Assembly (NCBI RefSeq): GCF_013343715.1 | Contig: NZ_JABUNR010000003.1 | Coordinates: 1 to 64,000 of the forward strand | DNA: 64,000 nt | Direction of reading: 5' to 3' | Origin: Mesobacillus harenae | GTDB taxonomy: Bacteria; Bacillota; Bacilli; Bacillales; Cytobacillaceae | Shown: piece after piece, positions 8,621 to 18,696 of the stretch | How positions within the stretch are numbered: the stretch's first letter is position 1 | Layout: each line of letters starts with the position of its first letter | Position numbers and translations under genes: made by a program | The notes under the pieces: generated by a model | Database searches by the model: none | Told to the model about the DNA's origin: nothing | The model's input: the letters and a program-made list of their open reading frames with translations, nothing else

Positions 8621-9553
8621 TTATTCAAACTGGAAAAGATCGCTTGATAAATAACGTTCCCCTGTGTCACATGCAATACAGATGACAATTTCATCAGGTT
8701 TCAGACGCTTTGCAACCTGGATGGCTGCATAGCAGGCTGCACCAGAAGAAGGCCCTACTAAAATGCCTTCCTCCCTTGCAAGACGCCGGGTGATATCATA
8801 AGCTTCTTCATCCTTAATTTGATGAATTTCTCCATAAACATTTTGATTCAAAATCTCAGGGATGAACCCAGGACTTGTGCCAACAAGTTTGTGCTTGCCT
8901 GGTTTTCCACCGGACAATACTGGCGATCCAGCCGGTTCAACCACATGAATTTCGATATCAGGGTATGTCTCTTTTAAAACTTCACCAGTACCTGTAATTG
9001 TTCCGCCTGTTCCGGAAGTGGCAACAAAGGCGCCTAAGGGCTTGTTAAGCTCCTTTACAGCTTCAATAATCTCTAGTGCTGTCGTTTTCCTGTGTGCATC
9101 AGGGTTCGCATCATTTTCAAACTGCATGGGAATAAAGCTATTAGGAATTTCTGCAGCAAGCTCCTTCGCTTTTTTGATAGCTCCGGGCATTTTCTCATCG
9201 CCAGGTGTTAAAACGACCTCGGCACCGTAGGCTTTTAAAAGATTTATTCTTTCAGCTGTCATCGTGTCAGGCATGACCAAGATAGCCCGGTATCCTCGTG
9301 CTGCAGCATTCATGGCCAAACCAATGCCTGTATTGCCGCTAGTAGGCTCAATGATGGTGGAATCACTTGTTATTTTCCCTGATTGCTCTGCCATTTCAAT
9401 CATATTGAAAGCAGCCCGGTCCTTAACGCTTCTGCTTGGATTGAAGAATTCAAGTTTAAGATAAACAGAAGCCCCGCCTTCAGGTGCAAGCCGGTTAAGC
9501 TTAACGATCGGAGTTTCTCCAATCAATGCGGCGATGTTATTTACAGTTTTCAT
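8621..9553 (-). CDS. ytkP: Cysteine synthase family protein (O-acetylserine sulfhydrylase, YtkP type)
   Basis: This 310-residue PLP enzyme of fold type II makes L-cysteine from O-acetylserine and sulfide. K44 in PSRSVKDR is the Schiff-base lysine. TSGNTG at 71-76 binds the substrate carboxylate and GTGGTITG around 176 binds the phosphate. The terminal GPSSGAACYA motif is also normal. It resembles the second CysK-like protein YtkP, so a specialised donor or a cystathionine beta-synthase-like activity cannot be excluded. It is monocistronic with an AGGAAG site before the ATG. Confidence 0.85.
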   Translation of the reverse strand: MKTVNNIAALIGETPIVKLNRLAPEGGASVYLKLEFFNPSRSVKDRAAFNMIEMAEQSGKITSDSTIIEPTSGNTGIGLAMNAAARGYRAILVMPDTMTAERINLLKAYGAEVVLTPGDEKMPGAIKKAKELAAEIPNSFIPMQFENDANPDAHRKTTALEIIEAVKELNKPLGAFVATSGTGGTITGTGEVLKETYPDIEIHVVEPAGSPVLSGGKPGKHKLVGTSPGFIPEILNQNVYGEIHQIKDEEAYDITRRLAREEGILVGPSSGAACYAAIQVAKRLKPDEIVICIACDTGERYLSSDLFQFE

Positions 9554-9770
9554 TCGTATCTTCCTTTCTTGCCACTTTGTCAGTATAGGATAAAGCAGGA
9601 TATGCCTTGTTTAAACTTTATAAGTTGTTGGTCTTATAATACATAATCCACCATCGGCAATCAAACTATAAGAAATGGACCAAAGATAATAAATAATGTG
9701 AATAAAATGGTAAACAGTCCCTTGAGTTTTGATACAATAAAGACGTGGGCATAACAGGAGATGAAACAGA

Positions 9771-10343
9771 GTGCACCATAAAAATCACTATTTCATTGCA
9801 TTAGCTATTCCCTTTCCTATGAAAACTGAGATTATGGAGAAGATTCACCCATTAAAAGAAGAATTCAGATTCCAACGATGGGTTCATCCACAGGATTTGC
9901 ATATTACCTTGGCGTTTTTAGGAGATGCTTCTGAACAAAAACTTAAGCTTGTAAGCGAAAATACGATAGATGAAATAGACGAGTTTTCTTCGTTTTCAGT
10001 GAGTATAGATCATCTTGGTGTTTTCGGAAATAGCTCATCTCCAAGAATTTTCTGGGCAGGTATGCTGAAAAGTATAGCTCTTTATGAATTAAGGGAACGT
10101 GTTTATACTGCTGCTTCTAAAGCTAATTTTGAACTGGAATCAAGACCGTTTAATCCCCATGTGACTCTTGCGAGAAAGTGGGAAAAGAGCAGAATGTTCG
10201 ATTCGTCTTTGCTTGAGGATAATAACCCATTTAATAAAGAACCACTAACATTTGTGGCAAGAGAAGTAGTTTTATACAAGACTCATTTGGGGAAAGAGCC
10301 AAAATATGAAGCCATTGCATCAATCCCTTTAATGGATAAATGA
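9771..10343 (+). CDS. thpR: RNA 2',3'-cyclic phosphodiesterase ThpR (YtlP, LigT-like)
   Basis: The 190-residue protein belongs to the 2H phosphoesterase superfamily, which opens 2',3'-cyclic phosphates on RNA ends. Both catalytic HxT motifs are present: H44-I-T46 in LHITLAFLG and H130-V-T132 in NPHVTLARKW. The start is a GTG with AGGAG ten bases upstream; no closer ATG is in frame. The next gene, ytlQ, follows after 25 bases and is probably co-transcribed. Confidence 0.85.
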   Translation: MHHKNHYFIALAIPFPMKTEIMEKIHPLKEEFRFQRWVHPQDLHITLAFLGDASEQKLKLVSENTIDEIDEFSSFSVSIDHLGVFGNSSSPRIFWAGMLKSIALYELRERVYTAASKANFELESRPFNPHVTLARKWEKSRMFDSSLLEDNNPFNKEPLTFVAREVVLYKTHLGKEPKYEAIASIPLMDK

Positions 10344-10368
10344 ATGAATAGATAAGGCAGGGATATAA

Positions 10369-11343
10369 ATGGGACAGTTAATTAAGCTGCAGGATTATGT
10401 ATCCCGCTATGAACAAGATATTTATGCCTATCCCACCAGGTTTGTCAGGTTAAAAAAGGATCAATGGGAAGGGATGAAGGACCATTGGTCACAAGGACCG
10501 GTCTCCAAGGTTTCAGATGAAGACAACAACATAAATAGACGTTCAGAAAAGGTACCACTGTTTGAGAAGTTAAAGGAACTAATTTCCTTTAAGACAAAAG
10601 GAAGAGAGGATTCCAAGACAGAAGATATACCTCCGTCGGCTTCCAGCCTAGATCCAATTATTCCTGCTAGTATCGACTCGATAGAAAAGTTAAAGAAATA
10701 CTTTCTCGACCAGCTGCTGCCCTTTCAGCTAAAATGGGCAAGTTCAACGCTGACTGAAAAATCTTTTCTCGATAGGTCCTATTTAAATGATGAGCGGCTG
10801 AAGTTTTTGCTTCAGCGCTTACCTGATACGTTTCTTATTTTATATAAGCCTATTTTTTTATTGAAAAATGCTTCTGTTGAAACAGACGTAATTCTTATTA
10901 CGCCTACTGGAATTTGGTCCCTGGCATTCTTAGAGACAGAGCAAGATACAGTCTTTATCGGATCAAAAGAGCGATTCTGGGTAAAAAGGACAGGAGAGAT
11001 TGAGGGAAAACTATTAAACCCGCTGATTGGCTTAAACAGGACTGACCAAATTGTCCGTAAGCTTTTTCAAGTCGCGGAAATAGATTTGCCTGTTCACAAA
11101 GCTTTAATTACTATGGATGGTTATATCGACTTTCCGTCCCGTCCGTATGATACTAATTTCGTTGAAAAGCGTGATTTTGATGAGTGGTTTAAATCTTTAC
11201 GGTCGCTTAAATCTCCTCTTAAACATATGCAGTTGAAAGCAGCACTAGCTTTATTGCAGCATTGCCGGACACAAAGTGTAAGAAGGCCTGAATGGGAGAT
11301 TCATAATGAGTCAGAAAGATGGAGTCAAGTAGAGGATAAATAA
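10369..11343 (+). CDS. ytlQ: YtlQ-like protein with a degenerate NERD-type domain
   Basis: This 324-residue uncharacterised protein follows thpR closely, as YtlQ does in B. subtilis. The N-terminal 115 residues are charged and probably flexible. Residues about 165-240 have the pattern of a NERD (nuclease-related) domain, with VETDVILITPTGIWSLAFLE resembling the usual D-x-hydrophobic strands ending in an acidic residue. The usual E-x-K of active nuclease folds is replaced by LETE, so activity is doubtful. No membrane segment is seen. The function is unknown, and association with RNA end repair is only a neighbourhood guess. Confidence 0.6.
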   Translation: MGQLIKLQDYVSRYEQDIYAYPTRFVRLKKDQWEGMKDHWSQGPVSKVSDEDNNINRRSEKVPLFEKLKELISFKTKGREDSKTEDIPPSASSLDPIIPASIDSIEKLKKYFLDQLLPFQLKWASSTLTEKSFLDRSYLNDERLKFLLQRLPDTFLILYKPIFLLKNASVETDVILITPTGIWSLAFLETEQDTVFIGSKERFWVKRTGEIEGKLLNPLIGLNRTDQIVRKLFQVAEIDLPVHKALITMDGYIDFPSRPYDTNFVEKRDFDEWFKSLRSLKSPLKHMQLKAALALLQHCRTQSVRRPEWEIHNESERWSQVEDK

Positions 11344-11558
11344 AATAAGGGGTTATGCTCTATTTGTTAATTCAAAAACAAGGATGAGTGGCGAGACGAG
11401 TTTTTTAATAAAAGGCTGTGTCAAAGAACCGTGTTAATAGTTGCTACTCTGTAAAGTGTAGCGGAAGTCAAGCCCCAGTCTAACAGAGCTTAAAAATAAA
11501 GCGCACACTAGAGTCCCTCTAAAGAAAGATGGAACTTCAAGTTGAGGAGGTGGTTTAA

Positions 11559-13709
11559 ATGGCTGAAATGAATCGGCAATTTGAAGCCTATTTGGATGAA
11601 ATGAAAATAATTGTCGTGCTTATTCCATACTCCTATCATCAGGGATCTTCCACGTTTTTTTATTTGGAAGAAGATCAAAAAAAGGTCCCCTTAACCATTA
11701 AACATTCAATTCAAATTGATCATTATGTAAAATATGTTTGTGAGTTAGAACAAGAGTTTAATATCGGGCAATTAGGGTGGATCATTGATGAGCACGGCGG
11801 CAAAACAGATCTTCAAATAGGCTCTGTGATCCGGACTCCTGAATTTGATGAGCGTTTCTTTTATGAAGGGAATGACCTCGGACTGCTCTATACTCAAAAA
11901 AAATCCTTTTTGGCCTTATGGGCACCAACAGCAACAGAGGTGAAACTGAAAATTGCTTTCCCTGGCAGCAGGATTTTCAAAGAAGTCCCAATGCACCGAT
12001 TCGATAAGGGCGTTTGGAGACTTGAGATAGACAAAGACCTTGAATACTGCCGTTATGCTTATAAAATATGCATTAATCAGGAATGGAGAATAGCTGTCGA
12101 TCCTTATGCAAGGTCTGTATCGGTAAATGGAGAATATGGTGTGGTGATCGATCTTAAGAAGACCCAGATAGAGAAACCGGATTTGCCTCCGTTTTCCCAT
12201 CCGGTGGATGCCATTATATATGAGACTCATATCAGGGATTTTACGATCCATCCTGATAGTGGAGTTACACAAAAGGGCACTTATACTGGTACTGGAGAAA
12301 CAGGTACTGTAAGCAGAGGCGGCCATCCAACCGGCCTTGCCTATGTAAAGGATCTCGGGATCACCCATTTGGAATTGCTGCCCTTCAACGATTTTGCTGG
12401 AGTGGATGAGACCGCTCCATCAGGGGAATATAACTGGGGATATAACCCGCTTCATTTTAATGCACCTGAAGGCAGCTACTCCTCTGATCCTACTGATCCT
12501 TACGCTAGAATTATTGAATTAAAGGCAATGATTAGATCCATTCACACACAAGGGATTCGAGTCATCATGGATGCAGTCTATAATCATGTTTATATCAGGG
12601 AAGATTCTTCTTTTGAAAAAATAGTTCCTGGCTACTTTTTTAGACATAACGAACATGGACTTCCTTCTAATGGAACGGGAGTAGGCAATGATTTCGCTTC
12701 TGAACGCAGGATGGCAAGGAAATTTATTGTTGACTCCGTTACGTACTGGATCAGTCAATACCATATCGATGGCATCCGGTTTGATTTAATGGGTATCTTA
12801 GATGTTGAGACAATGAATCAAATTAGGCAAACAGCCGACCATATTAATCCATCGATCCTTATATTTGGGGAAGGCTGGGATTTGAATACACCGCTTCCGG
12901 CAAACGAGAAAGCGACAATTGGTAATCAAGATAAGCTTCCTCGGATCGGCCAGTTTAATGACTGGTTCAGGGATACGATAAAAGGCAGTACCTTTAATTT
13001 GTATGATCGTGGCTATGCTTTAGGCAATGAAAGATATCTAGAAGCTGCAAAACAAGTCTTGGCTGGGAGTATCGGGATAGGGAAAAGGAAAAATGGGCTT
13101 TTTTCAAAACCCGGACAGTCTGTAAATTATGTTGAATCCCATGATAATCATACATTATGGGATAAGTTGAAGGTCTGCAACGAAGATTACGAGGAAGATA
13201 CCAGGAGAATGCAGCAGAGGCTTTCGACAGGGATGGTCTTGCTCGCTCAGGGGGTCCCATTTCTGCACAGCGGCCAAGAATTTTTCAGAACAAAAAGTGG
13301 GGTTGGAAACAGTTATCGTTCCCCTGATAAAGTAAATTGGCTCGACTGGAATAGAAGGGATGCCAATATCGATGAAGTAGATTATATAAAAGGTTTAATA
13401 GCTATAAGAAAATCTCATGGTGCATTCAGGCTGCGTGAAAAACACTTAATTCAGCATCATATGAAATTTTTAGATTTGCCATTTCCATTGATCGGGTATG
13501 TTTTTTCCGACGTAATACATCTTGGGAAATGGGATCAGTTAGCCGTATACTTTAACCCATCGGGTACAAAACACAAAGCCAGGCTCCCAGGAAAAGAGCC
13601 ATGGAATATATTGGCCAATTATATAAAAGCTTCTGATAAGCCTTTCGGAACCATTCTGGAACAAGATATAACATTGGAGCCCATGAGTATTTCTATAGTT
13701 GTAAAATAA
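11559..13709 (+). CDS. amyX: Type I pullulanase AmyX (GH13)
   Basis: This 716-residue debranching enzyme hydrolyses alpha-1,6 links in pullulan, glycogen and limit dextrins. An N-terminal CBM48-like domain (about 110-195) precedes the GH13 barrel. The type I pullulanase motif YNWGYNP is present. The four catalytic regions are DAVYNH (about 338), GIRFDLMG with the nucleophile Asp (about 405), GEGWD with the acid Glu (about 437) and VESHDNH (about 526). There is no signal peptide, so it acts in the cytoplasm. TTGAGGAGGTGG precedes the ATG. It stands alone with its own terminator. Confidence 0.92.
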   Translation: MAEMNRQFEAYLDEMKIIVVLIPYSYHQGSSTFFYLEEDQKKVPLTIKHSIQIDHYVKYVCELEQEFNIGQLGWIIDEHGGKTDLQIGSVIRTPEFDERFFYEGNDLGLLYTQKKSFLALWAPTATEVKLKIAFPGSRIFKEVPMHRFDKGVWRLEIDKDLEYCRYAYKICINQEWRIAVDPYARSVSVNGEYGVVIDLKKTQIEKPDLPPFSHPVDAIIYETHIRDFTIHPDSGVTQKGTYTGTGETGTVSRGGHPTGLAYVKDLGITHLELLPFNDFAGVDETAPSGEYNWGYNPLHFNAPEGSYSSDPTDPYARIIELKAMIRSIHTQGIRVIMDAVYNHVYIREDSSFEKIVPGYFFRHNEHGLPSNGTGVGNDFASERRMARKFIVDSVTYWISQYHIDGIRFDLMGILDVETMNQIRQTADHINPSILIFGEGWDLNTPLPANEKATIGNQDKLPRIGQFNDWFRDTIKGSTFNLYDRGYALGNERYLEAAKQVLAGSIGIGKRKNGLFSKPGQSVNYVESHDNHTLWDKLKVCNEDYEEDTRRMQQRLSTGMVLLAQGVPFLHSGQEFFRTKSGVGNSYRSPDKVNWLDWNRRDANIDEVDYIKGLIAIRKSHGAFRLREKHLIQHHMKFLDLPFPLIGYVFSDVIHLGKWDQLAVYFNPSGTKHKARLPGKEPWNILANYIKASDKPFGTILEQDITLEPMSISIVVK

Positions 13710-13818
13710 TCTTCAAACCGGTAGGCTTTGAACTTATACCTCCTTTTAAGATACAGCGATAAGCTAGAATCATTTCTGATAGACTTGACGGGGAAAGCTA
13801 TTAGGAGATAAAATTCAA

Positions 13819-13866
13819 GTAGATAGCTATTGTAGGATTATACTTTTCAATAGCTATCTTTTTTTA
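13819..13866 (+). terminator. Terminator after amyX
   Basis: AGATAGCTATTG and CAATAGCTATCT form a 12-base-pair stem followed by seven or more T. The rest of the 316-base gap up to ytmP shows nothing I can name. Confidence 0.85.
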
Positions 13867-14025
13867 TTATGGATACATTACTTAGAATATAGATGAGGAA
13901 ATGTTAGCTTAAACAGCTTGAGTGTACTTGGCCACAGGAATAAGCAAGAAGTTCTGTACTGCTTGTAGGATTACAGAACCAATTTCAGCTGTGATAAATA
14001 GCGAACACATTGAAGGTGAGCAACT

Positions 14026-14799
14026 TTGGAAGACTTATTTGGACAAGAATGGGAAATAGTTCCTGCAGGTGGTGCAACAGGCGCTGCCTTTTTTGCTCAG
14101 TATAAAGAAGAGCGTTTGTTTTTAAAACGCAACTCATCCCCTTTTCTTGCTGTTTTATCAGCAGAAGGAATTGTCCCTAAGCTTGTTTGGACAAAAAGAC
14201 TTGAAACTGGTGATGTGATAACAGCGCAACAGTGGTTAAACGGCAGAGAACTGAAGCCGCCAGAAATGAACGATGACCGGGTGGCATTACTTTTAAAGAA
14301 AATTCACTGTTCTAAACCTTTGCTCGGTATGCTGAAAAGACTTGGGAAACATCCACTTCACCCAGAGGATTTGCTTGCCATTATAAAAGGGGATTTAGAC
14401 AAGGAGCTTCTTTTACAGGAACCGGTGAAAGCAGCAATGAAATTTTTATCAGAAGAGGTTGCAAATGTAGACAGCAATGAAAAAGTCGTTTGTCACAGCG
14501 ATGTTAACCATAATAACTGGCTGTTAACTGAAAACAGCCAGCTTTACCTAATTGATTGGGATGGAGCGGTTATTGCGGATCCTGCCATTGATCTTGGACT
14601 GCTTCTTCATTGGTACATTCCCAGAGAGTCGTGGGAAAGCTGGCTCGATCGGTACGGGATAGCCTTAACGGATAATCTTCTGCTTAGAATGAAATGGTAT
14701 GTCTATGCACAGACCATTTCAATGATTCAATGGTACCGAACGCAAAATAGGTTTACTGAAATGGACCGATGGATACAATTCATCGATGATGTTGCCTAG
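14026..14799 (+). CDS. ytmP: YtmP, aminoglycoside/choline kinase-like phosphotransferase
   Basis: The 257-residue protein has the fold of the choline/aminoglycoside phosphotransferase family. The catalytic loop is CHSDVNHNNWLL (about residues 154-165) and the metal-binding aspartate is in LIDWDGA (about 175-181). The substrate is not established. The start is a TTG preceded by GAAGGTGAG at the correct distance; no ATG fits. It converges on ytzH with only three bases between the stop codons and no terminator in between, so its transcript probably runs through ytzH in antisense. Confidence 0.8.
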   Translation: MEDLFGQEWEIVPAGGATGAAFFAQYKEERLFLKRNSSPFLAVLSAEGIVPKLVWTKRLETGDVITAQQWLNGRELKPPEMNDDRVALLLKKIHCSKPLLGMLKRLGKHPLHPEDLLAIIKGDLDKELLLQEPVKAAMKFLSEEVANVDSNEKVVCHSDVNHNNWLLTENSQLYLIDWDGAVIADPAIDLGLLLHWYIPRESWESWLDRYGIALTDNLLLRMKWYVYAQTISMIQWYRTQNRFTEMDRWIQFIDDVA

Positions 14800-14802
14800 G
14801 CT

Positions 14803-15081
14803 CTATGAAAATTGATCAATGCCTGATACCCATGAGGACAGCTGTTCCTGATTGGATAGAATGTGCTGATCCAAGTTAGTTGACCGAATGCCATCTTGGC
14901 TGTAATCATAAACCTCCTGAAGAATTGTTTTCACATTATTATCAACGCTGGCATTGACCATTAACGATTTAACAAGTCTCTCCAGCTGTTCACATTCGGC
15001 AACAGAGCCACAGCAATCAGTTTGTTGATTAGTCAGGATATCTTTTAACAGATTAACCTGGTCATTAGAGTGTAACGGCAT
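14803..15081 (-). CDS. ytzH: YtzH-like protein
   Basis: This 92-residue acidic, helical protein matches the YtzH family, which is always found between ytmP and trmB in Bacillus; its function is unknown. The conserved segment is DCCGSVAECEQLERLVKSL. I chose the inner ATG (MPLHSNDQ) because AAAGGA lies seven bases before it and the resulting length equals that of B. subtilis YtzH. A bidirectional hairpin stands 33 bases upstream of the start, which leaves little room for a promoter. Confidence 0.75.
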   Translation of the reverse strand: MPLHSNDQVNLLKDILTNQQTDCCGSVAECEQLERLVKSLMVNASVDNNVKTILQEVYDYSQDGIRSTNLDQHILSNQEQLSSWVSGIDQFS

Positions 15082-15113
15082 AAGGATCATCCTTTCATCA
15101 GTAGCGAAATGAA

Positions 15114-15157
15114 GCAAAAAAAGAATTCACATCTAGGTTGTGAATTCTTTTTTTATT
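15114..15157. terminator. Bidirectional hairpin between ytzH and trmB
   Basis: AAGAATTCAC and GTGAATTCTT pair around a short loop, with seven A before and seven T after. It can end ytmP transcripts after they cross ytzH. On the minus strand it sits inside the ytzH leader and could attenuate that gene. Confidence 0.75.
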
Positions 15158-15251
15158 TATACATTTTAGCGTGGTGATTTTTTGATACTCTTGAAAATGT
15201 TTTAACGTCATGATATGGTTTACGATATGAAAAATTTGTAGAGGTGTCAGC

Positions 15252-15899
15252 ATGAGATTAAGAAATAAGCCTTGGGCAAAAGATAAATTAGAACAAAATC
15301 CACAGTATGTGATTCAAGACCCTGCAGCATGCCGTGGGAAATGGAGCGAAGTATTTGATAATCAGCAGCCGCTCCATATTGAAATTGGCACAGGTAAAGG
15401 GCAGTTTATTACCGGTATGGCCAAAGCAAATCCCAACATAAATTATATTGGAATTGAAATGCAGGAAAGTGTTATTGTGTCTGCTCTTGATCTTCTGATT
15501 GAGGAGCAGCTTCCTAATTGTAAGCTTTTAAATAGTGATGCTGCAGACCTTCGTGAATTCTTTTCTAATGGAGAAGTAGGACGTGTTTATTTAAATTTCT
15601 CAGATCCTTGGCCGAAAACCCGCCATGAAAAAAGAAGGTTGACCTTTAAAAGCTTTCTTGATGTATATGCTGAAGTATTGCCAGAAGATGGCGAAATACA
15701 TTTTAAGACGGATAACCAAGGTTTGTTTGAGTACTCGCTTGTCAGCTTCTCCGAATATGGACTAACATTAAAGTATGTTAGTTTGGATTTGCACAAAAGT
15801 GAATTCGAAGGAAATATAATGACTGAATATGAAGAGAAATTTTCATCCAAGGGCAATCGGATTTATCGCTGCGAAGTCGGGTATCCAGCAAGAAAATAG
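15252..15899 (+). CDS. trmB: tRNA (guanine-46-N7)-methyltransferase TrmB
   Basis: This 215-residue SAM-dependent enzyme makes m7G46 in tRNA. The SAM-binding motif is [12 protein letters not shown] (about residues 39-50), followed by the acidic NYIGIEMQE. The family signature [16 protein letters not shown] (about 114-129) provides the catalytic aspartate. The C-terminal [18 protein letters not shown] is also conserved. GAGGTG precedes the ATG and the gene is monocistronic, ending at a good terminator. Confidence 0.92.
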   Translation: MRLRNKPWAKDKLEQNPQYVIQDPAACRGKWSEVFDNQQPLHIEIGTGKGQFITGMAKANPNINYIGIEMQESVIVSALDLLIEEQLPNCKLLNSDAADLREFFSNGEVGRVYLNFSDPWPKTRHEKRRLTFKSFLDVYAEVLPEDGEIHFKTDNQGLFEYSLVSFSEYGLTLKYVSLDLHKSEFEGNIMTEYEEKFSSKGNRIYRCEVGYPARK

Positions 15900-15910
15900 A
15901 ATAGTGATTC

Positions 15911-15945
15911 TGAAACCTGTCTTTCTTGGAGGCAGGTTTTTTTAT
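15911..15945 (+). terminator. Terminator after trmB
   Basis: AAACCTG pairs with CAGGTTT across a 13-base loop, followed by a T run. Confidence 0.75.
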
Positions 15946-16061
15946 GAAGGGACCAACTCCTTTTTTAGGTAGAGAGAATGATCAAAAAATTTAAAATATT
16001 AAAGCGTGGGTGGTAGAATAGAAAGGGTAGAATGGTAATGGAGACTTAGGAGGTATTCTAT

Positions 16062-16904
16062 TTGGAGACTTTAGTGCTGGAAAACGTGAAGATGACATGG
16101 CTTAATGGTGGAGTAACCCATCTTGACGGGGGGGCTATGTTTGGAGTAGTACCTAAGCCGCTGTGGTCAAGAAAGTATCCGGTAAATGAACAGAATCAGA
16201 TTGAACTAAGGACTGATCCAATCCTGTTACAATCTGGAGGAAAAAACTTTTTAATTGAAACTGGAATTGGCAAAGGTAAAATGAACGATAAGCTAAAAAG
16301 AAATTTTGGAGTTCTTGAGGAATCAAAGCTGGACGAGTCTCTAGAAAAGTTAAATTTAAGAGCAGAAGACATTGATTTTATTTTAATGACACACCTCCAT
16401 TTCGATCATGCATGCGGTTTAACCAACCCAGTTGGAGAGGGCTATGTTTCTGCTTTTCCCAATGCTAGAATTATTACATCAAACGTAGAATGGAATGAAA
16501 TGAAAAATCCAAACATCCGGTCAAAAAATACATATTGGAAGGAAAATTGGGAACCAATAGAAAGTCAGGTTGAGCCATTTGAAAATGAGTGGAATTTTGG
16601 CCCGATCAAAATGGTTCATACGGGAGGCCACAGTAACGGGCACTCAATCATCGTTATTGATGGCGGTGAGGATCAAATTATTCATATGGCCGACCTAATG
16701 GGTACACATGCTCACCAAAATCCCCTTTGGGTTATGGCCTACGATGATTACCCAATGGACTCGATTGCAGCAAAGCAGAAATGGACAGAGCATGGTCTGA
16801 AAGCGAACGCATGGTTTACGTTTTACCATGATGCCTATTACCGGGCTATCCGATTTGACGAGAATGGAAAAATAGCAGAATCAGTTAAAAGGATTAGACC
16901 GTAA
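16062..16904 (+). CDS. ytnP: YtnP, metallo-beta-lactamase-fold quorum-quenching lactonase
   Basis: This 280-residue protein of the metallo-beta-lactamase superfamily carries the zinc motif [11 protein letters not shown] (about residues 110-120), a distal His in [10 protein letters not shown] and an Asp in HMADLMG. B. subtilis YtnP is described as a lactonase acting on signalling molecules of competitors, and this protein has the same length and motifs. No signal peptide is present. Translation starts at a TTG preceded by TTAGGAGG; no in-frame ATG is better placed. Confidence 0.85.
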   Translation: METLVLENVKMTWLNGGVTHLDGGAMFGVVPKPLWSRKYPVNEQNQIELRTDPILLQSGGKNFLIETGIGKGKMNDKLKRNFGVLEESKLDESLEKLNLRAEDIDFILMTHLHFDHACGLTNPVGEGYVSAFPNARIITSNVEWNEMKNPNIRSKNTYWKENWEPIESQVEPFENEWNFGPIKMVHTGGHSNGHSIIVIDGGEDQIIHMADLMGTHAHQNPLWVMAYDDYPMDSIAAKQKWTEHGLKANAWFTFYHDAYYRAIRFDENGKIAESVKRIRP

Positions 16905-16944
16905 AGACGAATTATTAGTTTTGTGTAAATAAACATCTAAAGAA

Positions 16945-16981
16945 ACGAAAAAGACCTTCCTCACGGGCAGGTCTTTTTCAA
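16945..16981. terminator. Bidirectional terminator between ytnP and ytzB
   Basis: AAAGACCT and AGGTCTTT enclose a short loop with A-rich and T-rich flanks. Confidence 0.8.
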
Positions 16982-17009
16982 AAGAATTAGGCTTTAGAAT
17001 TTAGAGCAG

Positions 17010-17321
17010 TTAGATGGTATAAACGTCAAGTATAGTCCCGGTCTCTGCATCTGCTATGAACTCAAAATGTTCCGTGCGCCCTCCAATATTCCGGGTGATT
17101 CCGCCTTTATAGACTTTATATTCTAGCGGAGACTTTGTATAGGCTTCTGGATTCATATTAATCCATGAGCCGCTAATGGGTCCTTCTTTCTTAAAGGCTG
17201 CTTTAGTATTATCAAGTACTTTTTCAGCGGATACCAGGTTTTTCTGTGAGAGGAGTTCTTTGGCGGCAAATCCGCTTACTGCTCCAATTCCGACTCCGTA
17301 AATAAATGATTTCCAATTCAT
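17010..17321 (-). CDS. ytzB: YtzB-like PepSY-domain membrane-anchored protein
   Basis: The 103-residue protein has an N-terminal hydrophobic segment (SFIYGVGIGAVSGFAAKELL) followed by a PepSY-like domain that ends GRTEHFEFIADAETGTILDVYTI. PepSY domains are thought to restrain peptidases or sense the envelope. The neighbouring ytoP encodes a peptidase, but a link is only inferred. I chose the ATG at 17321 because GGTTGGAGG lies just before it; an upstream TTG frame overlaps that site. Confidence 0.75.
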   Translation of the reverse strand: MNWKSFIYGVGIGAVSGFAAKELLSQKNLVSAEKVLDNTKAAFKKEGPISGSWINMNPEAYTKSPLEYKVYKGGITRNIGGRTEHFEFIADAETGTILDVYTI

Positions 17322-17573
17322 ATGGCGACCTCCAACCTTCAATTATTACCAATTTAATACTCTTATCATAGCATGACTTTACTTGTATTCAAATCATTTG
17401 GCAGGGAGCAGAACGGTTTGAAAACTTCCTTCAATATCAAATCGTTGGAAAGGCGAGTGAAAGTTCTGTAAAATATGGAATGTACATAATATGTTCAATA
17501 GCAGTCGAAACGTATTCAGTCTTCTGCATTATGAGTAGCTTAAATCTTTTTCATATAAAGGAGCAAATTTTTG

Positions 17574-18647
17574 ATGAATGAGCAAACTTCAAAGCTTTTT
17601 CAGACGTTAACCGAACTTCCTGGAGTTGCAGGGAATGAGCACAAAGTCCGTCAATTTATGAAAGAGCAATTAACAAAATATGCAGATGAAGTGGTCCAGG
17701 ATAAACTGGGTGGAATATTTGGCATTAAAAAAAGTGAAATTGATGGTCCTACTGTAATGGTTGCAGGGCATATGGACGAGGTAGGATTTATGGTTACTTC
17801 GATCACCGAAAATGGTATGCTGCGCTTTCAGACAATAGGTGGTTGGTGGAGCCAGGTCCTGCTGGCACAGCGGGTAGAAATTATTACGGATCACGGTCCG
17901 GTTATCGGGGTAATCGGATCAATTCCGCCGCATTTATTGGATGAAGCTAAGCGAAGCAAACCGATGGAAATTAAAAACATGTTAATTGACATCGGCGCGG
18001 ATGACAGAGCGGATGCAAAAAGAATAGGCATTAAACCAGGCCAGCAAATTGTTCCTGTCTGCCCGTATACTCCTATGTCCAACAGCAAGAAAGTACTTGC
18101 TAAGGCTTGGGATAACCGTTATGGCTGCGGATTGGCAATTGAACTGCTGCAGGAGCTTGAAGATGAGAAACTTCCTAACCTGTTATATTCAGGTGCTACA
18201 GTTCAAGAAGAGGTTGGGCTAAGAGGGGCTCAAACGGCAGCAAATCTTATTAAGCCGGATATTTTCTATGCACTTGATGCCAGTCCAGCAAATGATATGT
18301 CAGGCGATAAAAAAGAGTTTGGCCAGTTAGGCAAAGGAGCGCTTTTAAGAATTTTTGACCGTTCCATGGTTACACACCGCGGTATGAGGGAGTTTATTCT
18401 TGATACGGCTGAGACGCACAATATCCCCTATCAGTACTTTGTATCCCAGGGAGGGACGGATGCTGGAAAAGTCCATATCTCGAATGAGGGTGTGCCAAGT
18501 GCTGTCGTAGGTATCTGCTCTCGCTATATCCACACTGCTGCATCGATCATACATGTGGATGATTATGCAGCAGCTAAAGAACTGTTAATCAAGCTAGTTA
18601 AAGCTAGTGATAAAAGCACAGTTGATACCATTAAACAGAATAGCTGA
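17574..18647 (+). CDS. ytoP: YtoP, M42-family aminopeptidase
   Basis: The 357-residue cytosolic metallopeptidase belongs to the M42 glutamyl/deblocking aminopeptidase and endoglucanase-M family. Likely metal ligands are in AGHMDEVGF (His and Asp near 67-69), [10 protein letters not shown] (Asp near 181), [10 protein letters not shown] (Glu pair near 214), [10 protein letters not shown] (Asp near 236) and [10 protein letters not shown] (His near 313). AAAGGAG precedes the ATG; an upstream TTG at 17571 is an alternative start of one extra residue. A compact terminator follows. Confidence 0.88.
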   Translation: MNEQTSKLFQTLTELPGVAGNEHKVRQFMKEQLTKYADEVVQDKLGGIFGIKKSEIDGPTVMVAGHMDEVGFMVTSITENGMLRFQTIGGWWSQVLLAQRVEIITDHGPVIGVIGSIPPHLLDEAKRSKPMEIKNMLIDIGADDRADAKRIGIKPGQQIVPVCPYTPMSNSKKVLAKAWDNRYGCGLAIELLQELEDEKLPNLLYSGATVQEEVGLRGAQTAANLIKPDIFYALDASPANDMSGDKKEFGQLGKGALLRIFDRSMVTHRGMREFILDTAETHNIPYQYFVSQGGTDAGKVHISNEGVPSAVVGICSRYIHTAASIIHVDDYAAAKELLIKLVKASDKSTVDTIKQNS

Positions 18648-18665
18648 TTTGGGGGCAGGATAAGC

Positions 18666-18696
18666 GAGGCAGTCTATGCTGCCTTGTTTTTTTATA
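18666..18696 (+). terminator. Terminator after ytoP
   Basis: AGGCAG and CTGCCT stem with a short loop, followed by a run of T. Confidence 0.75.
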
